Below are positions 12,898 to 26,175 of a stretch of 64,000 bases of DNA, one piece after another. The notes under the pieces are model-generated. The model saw only the letters and a list, made by a program, of their open reading frames with translations. It was not told the DNA's origin and made no database searches. Within the stretch, counting starts at the first letter, position 1. Each line of letters opens with the position of its first letter. Origin of the DNA: Sebastes aleutianus. Taxonomy: Eukaryota; Chordata; Actinopteri; Perciformes; Sebastidae. The DNA is taken from contig CAKAKS010000031.1 of assembly GCA_916700875.1 (NCBI GenBank), positions 9,635,977 to 9,699,976 of the forward strand, in the 5' to 3' direction. Both the position numbers and the translations under genes were made by a program.

Positions 12898-15800
12898 TGC
12901 TTCTGTGAATGTGTTCTTCATTCACATTTCTTCGTTCTTCTTTGGTTTGTTTGTTGCATTAGCTGAGGAGAAGGATCAGTTAAAGACGGCGTAATCGGTC
13001 GGTAATTCTTTAGATTAACTACAAGTTTGTTTGACACTTGCAATCTCTCTGATTTGGTGAGAGTTCCTTGGAGTGAGAAGAAGAAGAAAAGAACACTAAA
13101 AGAAGTCCTCATACCTATAAACGACAAAGTGCATTTTGAGCATTTTCCCGATCTGGTGCCCCTATCAGCGGGACAACATCGTTTTGTCTCCTCAAAAAAC
13201 AATTTATATGAGCGTTTTCTAATCTGCCACCTCTGTGGTTAAGGTTTGGTTGCTTGTGAGGGAAAGATTTAGGTCATGGTCTAAAGAAACCAGCATTCCT
13301 GCAACTGTTTGTAGGAGATGGGATGCAAACCAAAGTTACCAAAGCAGTGTTGTAGTCACCTAAACCGAGACCAAGTCATGACCAAGACCAGTGTGTATCG
13401 AGACCGAGACAAGACCAAGACTTTGAGTGGTTGAAACCAAGTCAAGACCAGACCAGTGCGAGTCCCACACTGCATGGCACACAATAAAACAAGGAACTTG
13501 CAAACCATAAACAGTCCTCAGATAGATCTGAAAGATCCACATTCCCATAAAATCACCCACAGAAAACAAGTGAAGATTCCTCTTCATTCATCTCTTTTAT
13601 TGCCATATATACTGTATATATATGTATGTATAAGTGTACCAGGAGAAATGCCTTGATAGAATAATCAAAAGGCATTGCAGAGGTGAATTTTAAATGTGGG
13701 AATTTTTTCTTTGTTTTCTGTGAGCAATCACAGTAATGATGATAACAAATAAATCAGCCAATGCACAGACAGTTTAGTGATCTCCCACAAAATCGAGAGT
13801 CCTCTTTGTCTGACCGAGACAAGACCGAGTTAAAATGCGGTCGATTCTCAAACCTTCAAAAAGTGGTCTTGAGACTGGTCTCGAGCCCAAGACTGATTTT
13901 GAGTACTACAACACTGCACAAAAGTCAAAATCAAATCCTTTTTACACCCAAACATCCACTTCGACGACACCTTGCAGCGCTACAAAAACATCCTGCTACT
14001 CCTGCCCTTGCTTCTGAGAGAAAACTGATCGCAAGATGTTTCTTGTCAAGAAAACGTGAACATAGGTTAGAGAGTTGGATTTGGTGGAGAAGGCTCTGAT
14101 CTTTGAGAGAAATCTCAAAGAATTTGAGCAGAGACGAGGTGATGTAGCATCTAACATCACTTAAAACCTGCAGAAACGAACCTACCTTTTCAGCAGTTGC
14201 CATGTAAAAGCCAAACAGAAGGCTTATATCGTCTTCGCTTGAAGGCTCTTTCTGTGAAGCAGCTATATAGGAAGTGTTGAGTTAGCTTTAACAGCATACT
14301 AAAGAGTCCACCACCATCTCATTCTTCATTGTGTTCAGGTTCTCTTTTAATCTTCATCTTGGCCAGACAGGTCAGAGAAAACACTTGAGAGTGAAGTGGC
14401 CTTCCAGCCGCAGGTCACTACAAGGCGGCTTACTCTAAAAGGTAAAAGAAGTATTCCTAGAAAAAGATAGAATGTGGATTAACAGATGTGTTGACATATG
14501 GTTCACTGAGCCTCTCATCAAATAACGTTAACTTGTTTGCAAGGTTGATGGTACGCATTAAAAGCTCAGCTCTAAATAAGACCAGACCTGAGAGCAAGTC
14601 AGGTGGTGGCATTACTGAAAAGGTTCTAAATACTGTCATTTAAATAAATGTGGCCAGGCTGTCGTGTCTTCGGGCGCTGTATGGTTCAGCGAACTCGAGC
14701 GCATTAATGTGCTCGCTGTTCAAACAAGTGAAAATGCAAAAATGGTCTCTGCATATCATGACTCTTAGCTGCAGGCCAGGATCGCAGAGCTTTCCAGCTC
14801 AGTGCTTCATGTAATCATCTGCTCTTTCTCTTGACATGATAGAGGAAATCTTTAAACTAGAATAGCACAAGAGCAGAAACGTATGGCGAACGCTGCTGTT
14901 CATTTAATGACAATCTAGGCACTTAAAACAGAGGCTGGTGGAGGTGGAGGTGGAGGAGAGAGATTATTCTAAAGAATACCTGCCTGCAGGTTAAAGATAA
15001 AAAAAATGACCCTCAGCATTGTAATTATCTTCTTCTTCTCTCAACATTTAAGATGTAGGGCTGAAAGTAATTACTTTGGTGAATATTTACATTTTGCTTT
15101 TTTCATCTTTTAGTGTCTTTGCCTCAAAAATGTTCAACACTGCTCTGCGATCCAGCAATTTATTTAAAGGATGGGTATTTTATTTTATTTTTTTCTAAGT
15201 TTTTATTTCATTCTGTAGCTTCTCAGTGGTGTTCTTTATGTATTCAAATCCAAACATTCAAATTTTGGTCAAAGTATGTGTGTCTTAGCGTACAATTTTT
15301 TGACCTGACGAAGGTTTCTGCATGATGATGCTGCTACATGTACAGTATCCTTGTCTCCAGTGTATTAACATTACATATAGTAACATAGATGACGGTCTGC
15401 AAGTTCCCAGGTTGGAGAAGCAGACGGACAAATTAACCGATCGATGCAGCGGTTAGATCAGCAACTCCCGCGTTCTGCGAGGTAAAATGACCGTTTTTGT
15501 GAATGGAGTCTGGTCTGATGGCTCTGAATTCAGTGATATAACGGCTTCAGTTCCCCATCAGAAAGGGCTGTCCGATGGCAAGGTATCGCTCTCTTCAAAG
15601 CCACCAGACTCCATTCACAAAAACAGTAATTTTACCTCGCAGAATGCGGGAGCATACATACAACCCTACTTTAAAAAATCTGAACTAAACTTTATTTATT
15701 TCCAAACTTAGCACAGGTAACTTTGTCTCAGCTAGTGCCCGCGTTCACATTGTTCATAACCTTATTGATTAGCTTCAATTAGCTTACTTTGGTAACCTAC

Positions 15801-18800
15801 GTCACTGCTTGTTGCAACGGCTGAGTGGGCGTTTCCATTTGAAAAATGCACGATGCGCGATGCTGATGGAAGGCTGATTGTTCCTGGACTTGAAGGGAGG
15901 TGTGAATGCTGCAAAGTGTAGACAGACGCTCCTTTTTAGATGGAGAGAAATGCTCTATAGATGATCACAAATTGCAAGAGAGCTCTTGGTAACTGCGAAC
16001 ATGAAGGCATAATTTCACATTGAGCGTAGGTTGATAGCATCGCCCATTAGCACAGTTTATGTATTGCATCCACTTAGCTCACCATTGATCGAGAATAAGA
16101 ATAATATTCCCCTCTCCTCTTTTTTTTTCTTATCAGGCTCTCTCGCTTCCCTTACTTCTACATCCATTCACAAATTCTAATGTGGAGTTTAAAGATGAAT
16201 GAAGTCAAGTGTCTGTTAGTTTTGCAAGCAAACCTTCAGAGCTGACACAGAGGGCTGAACAGTGTGTGTGTGTGAGAATCAATCCTCTGAAGTCTCTCCA
16301 CTAGTCTCTCGCTGAAGAAATCACACATGCCTGTGGATCCACACGCAGACACGCCGCGCTCACATATGCTGGGAACGACGCAGCTGAGAGGGAGTGTGGC
16401 ATAGTGAAGGGATTTGGAGCAGGAGGTTGGCGATTGTTTGCCCTCCTCATCTTTGACCTTACCTGACCTCTGAGGAAGCGGAGGCTGTTGGATCAAAGGC
16501 GGACACAGCTTTAAAGCGCTCAGTTCCTCCCAAATGAAACCGAATAGCCGTTCCAGCACGGGGAGTTGTGCTCTCATGCTTTTAACGGCCCATTGTTTGA
16601 TACAAAAAAAAAGTAGGGCCTTCTGGTTTGAAATGGATGCAATCTGGAAGTATAGCACCTGCTCAGAAAGCGAAATGGTCCTGATGTTAGCGTAGTGTTA
16701 ATATAGTAAATGTTAAAGAATATCTACTTTCAGCTTATCATCTTACAGTCTAACATATCTTCATACAACAGTTCGTATGATATCTTACGAAATGTTATTC
16801 CTAATTTTTCATGCGTTTTCCTACGAATGTCCAGCAACATGTGACGCATTGTTAATTTCCATTCATTACATGTATTCAGGCTTTTCAAAATAAACTTCCG
16901 TCTTCACAGGAAATTACTTGGTTAGGTTTAAGCAACAAAACTACTTAATTAGGTTTAAGATAAGATTGTGGTTTGGGTTGAAATAACTCCAGAAGTGGTG
17001 TAACGTAAGTGCAGAAGTTACGTGACAAAAACTAGTTAGTTAGGTTTAGGAAAAGATCCACTTGGTTAGGTTTAGGCAACAAAACTACTTAGTTAGGTTT
17101 AAGAAAATATTGTGGTTTGGGTTAAAACAACTCCGGAAGTGGTGTAACTTAAGTAGCCTATGGAAGTTATGTGACTAAAACTACTTAGGTTTAGGAAAAG
17201 ATTGTGGTTTGGGTTAAAATAACACCGGAAGTGACGTGACAAAAACTACCTAGGTTTAGGCAACAAAACTACTTAGTTCGAAGTGGCGTAACTTAATTAT
17301 GGAAGTTCCGTGACAAATAATTCAACGTTGACTTCTGGTTTCACACGGGTTATGAACACTGGTCTCCAAGGGTGATAGAACCACCCATCCAACCCGACCT
17401 CCTCCCTACGCAGCGTTTGTCGCTCTTTATACTGGTTCACCATTACCTGGATTACATGCAAATTGATTTTCGTGGGATATATTATGCAAATTACAGTGCA
17501 TTACTTTTCGTAGGTATAGCGACGAACGGCGTATGAGAACAGCCTGTACATAGCCTGTTATAGAAATTCCCGTCGTCCAAATGAATGATTCAGAGGAAGC
17601 TGTAATTAAAAACTGAAGTTTTTTGTTTTATATTTATGAAGTGTTTGGACTGCATCCTTATTAATATTGTTGAAAGGAAGTTATTAATTTATTTATGTAG
17701 GCTGAATATTCAGTGCAGAGTCCGTTTTGCCAGGGAAATTGTTCTCTCTTTAGATATCTCAGCTCTGCATACCAGTGTTGCTCTCTGTTCTGATTTCTAA
17801 TAAATCCCACTGGGTGAAGTGTGTTTGAGTTACAGAAGGCCCTGGACCTCTGCGGAGTTTTTAATGCATCATTTTCCTTTAAGAAAAGACTCAGGGCTGT
17901 CAGAGCGTCTCTGGGTGATTTGCAGAGAGCAGCTGAGAATGGCAATGAACACACTCGCTCGCTCCGTCTCTCACACACACACACACACACATATTCACTC
18001 ATGTATGTGTGCATGCCTACACATGCCTGCATGGGTCTGCATCGATGAATTGTTTAGTCTCTATGATGTCAAACAGTTTGCATTTATCCTTATCGAACAC
18101 CTTAAAGCGATTATCAACACAAGTGCTCACTGATAGATTTGGCAGATAGTGTAATATTTCTTAAGATACTGATAACATTTATTAGTATTAATGAAGCATA
18201 TCGGGGTGTTACTGCAAACCAGATACAGATACTGATCAGAGATTAAACCGATTTAATTGACTGAAATTTGATAGCTTTGTTGGATGTAATTCAATTCAAA
18301 TTAGATTACACTCCTGCTAATAAGATAGAATTCATGCAGCGTGGACACACAGATCGTGTGCTGGAACACGTATAACTCATGCATACACATAACCAGGGGG
18401 ACAGATGAGAAGACTGTGTCGATAGAATATCAGTTATTATGTCTCCAGTATGTAACAAGTGAGCAATAGAAGTGTCCGGATATAAGAGAGTAATGGACAA
18501 GAACAGCCTCGAAGGAAGGCAATTATTTTCCGTTATCGGGACATCTCAAATTGCATTATCATGGTTGGGGAAATGGCTTTCAGTGTGTGCTATCTGGACT
18601 TGTATCTATCTATAGTGTGCATGTTGAATTTTTCATATAAACTCTCAACTGCAGCGCGTTGAAATGAGATTCAGGGCTGCATAGTTTCACATTTTGTGTT
18701 CACACGTGAAGTCTTGGAAGAAATCCCGACAGCAATGCTGGCAATTACAAGCTTGCGAGTGACATCATACTCTAAAAAAAAAGGGGGGTGGGGGGGGGGT

Positions 18801-21800
18801 TTGGGTGAGGAGTGGGAGGTGTGGGTGGCGAAAAAAGGGGGGAGGGGAGTGTAAAACATGTAAGGAGAGAAAGAGAAGAGTGAGCGTGCAGCACTTTCTA
18901 ACAGGCTATCACAGGCTAATTTCCCTTGAGCTTCTCTTAGAGGAACGACTCCAGTGTCTCCCATGGGAGTGTTTACACTCACACCTTCACACACACACAC
19001 ACACACACACACACTGAAGTGAGTCCTTTTTCTGTTTTTTTTCTTTCTGTTGCTTGAAAGCAAGGGCAAAGCTGCTCTGAAAAGGTGTGCATCAGTGAAA
19101 AGAGGTGTGCTGGTGTGTGTGTGTTTATCGCAACGTCCCAGCTATAGCAGTAAAAGCTCCATCATCGTCATCACCATGACAACAGCCCGGTAACAACAGG
19201 GAGACAACACCCATCTCAACCCTCCCAACCCCCATCACTTGTGTGTGTGTGTGTGTGCAAGAGTGTGTGTGTGCATGCTTGATTACTTGCATATTTGATT
19301 GTGTGCATTTGAGCGAAATTCCAATGTGTGTGTGTGACGGAGAGAGCGTCCATTAGGGAGCATCCCAGCAGGTACCGTCTGCGTCTCTGAATGATGGACG
19401 CGGCCCTAATGGCTCTGCCTGTATGCCTCAGTGGGGAGTGGTCACACACATACACGCATATATACACACACACACGCGCGCGCGCTCCATTGCTGCCTCT
19501 GTATGAATGGAATTGATACCTCAGCGGCGCTCTCCCACTGTCTGCCTCCGCCAGCCAATTGTTCAGCTCGCTGCTCAACCTCCAGGAGGAGATGACATCA
19601 TTGCCGGCCAATGGCATCACAGCTCTAGGGCGTGCTTCTTTCCAACGGTCTGCATGATCAGGGGTGACGAGGAAGGTTGTGTGCGTGTGTGCTGGTAATA
19701 GGGGGATAAAAGTGATTGATTCGCAGCCGCGGTCGACCTATGGGATCAAACTGTTCCTCATTTCTGTCTCATCATATACCCATATTTATTTTCTCCCATC
19801 TTTCTCCCTCTGTAACTTTTTTCTTTCTTGTTTTCTTCCTATTTCGTCGTCTGTTTACCTTTTTGCACCTCTCTTTATTTCTGCCCTCTGCGGTCGCATC
19901 TTCAGCTGCATCGTCATCACCTCCTCCTGAGCACGTGGTGCATTTGTGTGTCAAGTTCCAAGGCCAGTCGATAGGTCGTTGTTTGTACCGTGACTAGGCA
20001 AAATTTATATGCGTGTGTGTACTGACACAGCACGGTGACGGAGGGTAGGATGACACCATGACCGAGCTACAGATAAACTTGTTCATGATGCACTTCCCTG
20101 CTGTGACCTTCCATCTAAAAGTGCAACCTAGTCGCCAGAAAAAATGTTGGCATTTGGACGTTTTTTGCAAACCACAGATATGTTGAATGGTGACGTTTCT
20201 GAACCAAAAATATGTTTCATAAATACTTTTTATATCAGCCTTGTGTCACGCTTGAAGAAACGCAATACCACATGGTTAACGTGAAACCGTTGGTTAGGCT
20301 TAGGCAACAATACTTGGTTATGGTTTTAGTTTGTGTTCAATGATAACCTCACAACTTAACAATATAACGTAACAACCACAAAACCACTGTAGTTAGGTTT
20401 AGGAAAGAACTACATGGTTGAGCTTAAAACTACTATGTTTTTTTACAGTGAAAATGACACTGAATGTTGTGAACATGGGACACGAATAAACAGCTGATTG
20501 TAACGGGATGCACAGGACATGAATAGCGGTCTCCTGGATGAAAGCCATGAGTTTGTTGGACCCACCCACCCGGTGTATCTCTTTTGGCTATTTAAACTAC
20601 GTCACTTGACATTCAATGTATCCCTGGTTTATTGAAGCGTCCATTGCCAACAATTTTTCCTGGCGACTGGGCTGAAAAGTTGAGTGTTTCCATCATGGAT
20701 TCCCAGACACGCACTACTTTGTTGGCTTCACGGACAGATATGAGGAAGCGAGCCCCGTTTTCAAGCGCAGTGAATCCTGTTTTCATCCAATTTGAGTCAA
20801 ACCTAATCCCTTAATATATACAATTAAGTTGAATTTGTGTATGCTAATAAAAAAACATCAAAAGCTGAGGTTGTTTGTCTGAGAGTGACCGTGTTTGTAT
20901 CTACGTTCTATTTCTTGGCTGTGTTTCAGCCAGCAAAGCTGATTAATCCTCTGCTGTCAGTCATTGATTAATTAATTGGATGCTGTGTCACCATATGCGT
21001 GTGTATCCATAGTAACGAGGCTGCAGCTTGCGCCACAGAGGTCTTTATTGAAGTTAGGAGCAGTGCATTATCTTTAGGTGTAATGAGTATAAAAGCAATA
21101 GATGTCCGTCATGTTTTTAATTTAAAGAGGACTTATTATGCTTATTTTCAGGTTCATACTTATATTTTGGGTTTCTACTAGAACATGTTTACATGCTTTA
21201 ATGTTCAAAAAACACTTTATTTTTCTCATACTGGCTGTGTGAACGGTCTGTTTGAGCTCCTGTTTGAGGCTGCTCTGATTGGTCAGCTGGCCCACTCTGT
21301 TGTGATTGGTCAACCGAACCAAACTCTTCGGACTGAACTCCAGCTCCGCTCTAACTAGCTTTGTTTGAGGGTGTGACAAACTAGCTGCTAGGCAGGTATT
21401 ATGCAAATTTGCTACTTGGTGACATCACCACGTTACAGAAGAAAAGGCGGGACTTCAATCAAGGCGTTTCAGGCAGTTCAGGAGCAGTGTTTCTGTGGGG
21501 GAGAGTAACTCTCTTTGGCTTTGTAACTTTGCCAACCTTTTACATGCACAAAAAACTATATAACACACTAAAGGAAAAGGGGAAAAAGCACATATTAGGT
21601 CCCCTTTAAAGTACAAGACACAATTTATTTCCTTATTTTCAAAACAATGACCCTCTGCACTGTCCGTCACTTGACCACGAGAAAAGGGCATTTATAAATT
21701 GCTCTGTGTTCCAGCATTGCAGATTTCTATTTTCATTTTAAGGCCCTCTTCTCCCTCTTCACCAACCCCCCCCAACCTCTCATTTAGCCTCTCTGCTGCC

Positions 21801-24800
21801 TGTCCTTCAAATACTGCTTCCTCCCCTCTTTTCCCCCTTCCTGTTTAACTGCATTGGAGAAATGCATTATGGGTTTGTGGTTTTTCCCCTCACACCTGTC
21901 AATGTCAAGATAGATGGTGCTAGTATGGATGGTAATGGTACTGGCTTGCGGTTAAATGGCAAAAAGGGAATGGATGTTTGTGTGCGTGCATCAGCTGTGT
22001 ACATCTGATTGGTTGCAATATGTTTAAATTCGCGTGTCTGCACCTAGACATCTATATGTGTGTGTGTGTGTGTGTGTCTGTGTGTGTTAGTATTGATGAG
22101 TCCTTAGACCTTCCATCCATCAGTTTGCTGACCTTTTACCCCCAAAAGCCTGCAAATTAGCCATTAATGGTTCAGCCCAGAGAAGAGAGGATGACAGCGA
22201 GTGGCACAGCCCCTTAGGGGTAATTGTGTGTGAGTGAGTGGTCGTGTTGTGTCTTTCTGAAGAAAGATTGGGATCAAGCTGGGCAAAGGTGTTTGTCACT
22301 GTGAGTGGTCGCTGATTTAACATACCATCATTAGCATATTTGTCAGGATGAGGTCTCTTTTAAAATAATGCTTTTTTTCCAGTTTGCTGACATTCATGAT
22401 TCTCCACCAATCACAAGCTCTCCTCTGAGCTGCCAAAATGAAAGGTTAGATTTGTATTTAACAGCCGAGTGAATAAACTGCCCAGAACATCTTTCAGCCG
22501 TCCCAGCTGCTCCTGGTCGTCATAGACTCTTGACAGATCCTGTTTCAATTAAAGACAAAGAGAGGATGTTCTTTACTGTGAGTGAAATGCATAGAATGTA
22601 TATAATTCAATTCAATTTATTTTTATATAGCATTAAATCATAACAAAAGTTATCTTGAGACGCTTTTCATATAGAGCAGGTCTAGACCAAATTCTATAAA
22701 ATATAATAAGTGGACGTAGTCACCGTGACGTCACCCATTGGTTTGTGGACTGCTGTTTTGAGGCCTCAAGTTCGGCATTTTGGCCGTCACAATCTTGTTT
22801 TTTTGCAACCAGAAGCAACACGAGAGGGTGGAGCTAAGTACGACAGAACACTGAGTAAGACATTTCTAGGCGACCTGATTGAAGAAGACTTGAAACTAGC
22901 AATTGAAACCATAAACTCATGTTTACAATGTTTACTGAGGTAATAAATCAAGTGAGAAGTAGGCAATCAGACTTCTTTTTGCAACCAGAGGAGTCACCCC
23001 CTGCTGGCTGTTAGAAAGACCAATCATACAGTTTGTGCTCTCATCAAAGGCAAATATAAGGTTGCTAAAATGACTAAGCAAATTATACAAGTGCGAGCCA
23101 AAGTAACACATTCCCTGCTGTGTAAAACATTGGAACATTTTGCCTGATTTGTAGTAACTTTCCTTCTATTTAACTCTTCTGAGTTGAATGTGCTCATTGT
23201 TATGCATACATGTGCCCTAAGTAGATTGGGTTGTTAAAGTAACAAAATTAGGATTTCAAATGAAACTGGTGTAGAAGTGTGTATAACAGTTTTTTTTAAG
23301 AAAAAAAAATGATATAAATTAAAGGACTGGTCGCTTAAATGCCTGAAATGCTTATTTTTTTATACATTTCTTTCTCTCTCCTCTGCCTCCTATAGTGCAT
23401 TGCTTCTCTCTCTCTCTCTCTCTCTCCGTCTCTCTGTCTCTGTTTCGCCGATGGAACAAGGTGATGCTCCTGCTGTTGTTTGATATCAACACACATTCAC
23501 ACACACAAACAACTACACACCCACGCCGACAGACCGGCTGAGTGGATCGGTGAGGGAGAGTGCACAGAGGGGAACGATATGATGTGTGGTTGAGAGATGG
23601 CAGGTTAGAACAGGAGGGAGGGAGGGAGGGAGGGAGGGAGAGAGGGAGAGATGAACTGACAGTAGACGGTGATGATTAACTTAGAAGAGAAGAAATAAAG
23701 GAGAATTTTCAAGTGGGGGAATAAAGGAATGGAGGAGCAGAATGACAAAAGGTAATGGAGTGAGTTGGCGGGATAATAAAGTACATATTAAGAAAGAGAA
23801 GCAAGAAATGAGACGGACAGGTCAGCCGTGATGCTGGAAAGAAAGAAGAAGAAGAAGAAAAGGGGAAATGAGATAACTGACCTCCACTCTACTTATAACC
23901 ATCTTCCCTAGAAAAGTCTGGGGAAGATAAGAGGAAGAAATATTCAAATAAAGAGCATGTGAAGTGCAGAAAATAAGTCTGTCGGTGTTTGCCTAAAGCG
24001 TGGTAGGTGGAGATATCTGATGGAAAGTGGTGGAGAATAAAGCAGCGAAGTAAAGGACAGCCATATGATGAGTCAGACGTGCGTGTGTATGTGTGTGTGT
24101 ACATTCGAGCGGTCTATAAATTGCACCGCAGCGAGGGGGAGAAGTGAAGTATGAGAGGCAAAGGAAGGCAGGCCGAAATGCAGTGATTGAACAGCGAAGC
24201 TTCAATTCCCTTTGATTACTCTGAGCGTTAGCCAGGAAAGATGGACAGGGTCGATTCAACTGTGCCAGTCAGGGCTAATAAACATCTTGAAAGAGAACTG
24301 TTTTGAAAAAGTTTCTACGTGATAAAAAACAGTGTCTGGGATTTATTCTTTATCATTACTAAATGTAAACTTGTAATGCAGAATGCACACGTAATGTCCT
24401 GAAGAAAATATGGCAAATAGATAAATAAATAGCCTGTTTTAAAGGTACAGCATGGAGTTTTTGACCATTAGTAGTGCTATAACCCACAGGGTTCCTGTTT
24501 TGTTAAGACCTGTTTCAACTGCAGGAACTTTCCCCCGGAACTAGGAACCTTTTGAGGAACTCATTGCATTTCGACCGCAGGAACTAGGATCTAAATTAAG
24601 TTCTGGGGCCTGTTTACCCCCCAAAAAGGCCCTGGTCGGGGAAGTAGTACTTTCTGAAAGCACAAGAACTTTTGCGGTGGGATTTTCAGGGAGGAATATT
24701 GCTGATTGGTCAAACACACACACACAGCGCCCCTGCTTCAACTGGACTGCTTCATTCATAAAACAAGGAAGTACTCTAGTATCGATTTAGGACGAGGGGA

Positions 24801-26140
24801 GAGCTTTTCTCTTTGTTTGATGACATTAAAAGTAAAGTTGGGCTTTGCTGCCGGCTTCCAGACTCATTTTAAAAAAGATAGAGAGAAAAAGAGAGAGAGA
24901 GATCGGCGAGTGGAGGAAGAGACGGACAGCCGGTGGTGCCGTGAATGAGAGAAACATTTTTTTTATTTTCTGATTGTTTCATGGTAGTTTTGTTCTAAAG
25001 TACAAAAAAATAACCATTAAACACTCAACATATGACTTTTCTGTGGAGACAGACGTTTAATTTTCCTCCTCTGCATTTCATTCATAAATAAATATATGTA
25101 GCAATAGATATCGCCGCAGTGAGACAAAACCTTTATTTTGTTCTAATGTATTTTTTAGATGAAACAGACGGGCACATTGAGTGTGTTTACCGCTGCGACC
25201 ACCAGCAGGCCTCATCCCACGTCATGTTGCTTTTTCATGCGTCAGCGGACTAATTTGCCTAATCTTTGCAGGTCTTTAGACGGCTATGGAAACAACAATG
25301 AGCTGAATGAACCTTTTCGTTCCTTGAAAAGTAGTCCCAGGACTAAAATTACCAGGAACTTCTTGGTGGGAACACAGCTTTTAGGGACAATCATGCACAC
25401 AGGCGATGCAATAAACAGTATAGTATAGTTGTGCCACTGTTTGCTCTGTCAGGTTTTATCTTGCTTTTATGTGCGTCTTGAACATGTGTTATCGTGTAAA
25501 ATTCTACTTCAGTTCATGACATTTTCATTGTAAGTTCCTTATGACATCAACACAGAAAGCAAAAATACACAACATAATGTCACAGCGATGGTGAATTAGC
25601 TATTATATCATAGATTACACATTCATGGCTAAACCCTTTGTTATTCTTTGTGTAAGTTCCTGTGGTGAGTGATGCTACAGTGGAAACATGACTACTACTT
25701 CTACATCGCAAATCCTTTCAGCCATGTTGGCAGGAACCCAGGTCACCACATGCTGTAATGTGTGTAAATTTAAAGCATGAGTCACTGTAAGAAAAATATC
25801 AAAAAAAGCTGTGTGATTGAGTGGGCTGCTGAGGTATTTGTTTCCTCCGGTGTGGCTCCATGGCTTTGTTTTCAGCTATTGTTGTGGTGGTACTATCGGA
25901 TTCTAATTAATTTGGACTGAGATCAGATTTTGGCAGTAAATTCTTGGCAGTAAAAAGTTGATCTAAAGGGTTTTGTGGCATTTTATCTTCATTCCCTGTT
26001 TTGTCCATCTTCAATATCTCTAAATGAAAGCTGAATGCTGATTTGTCAAGTCTCATGGTCTTCAGTCGGGGGTGAACTGCTTGATCGGTCAATAGCAAAA
26101 ACTGATGACTGAAATATAGTACAGAACCATAGGAAAAAGA

Positions 26141-26175
<35 letters not shown>

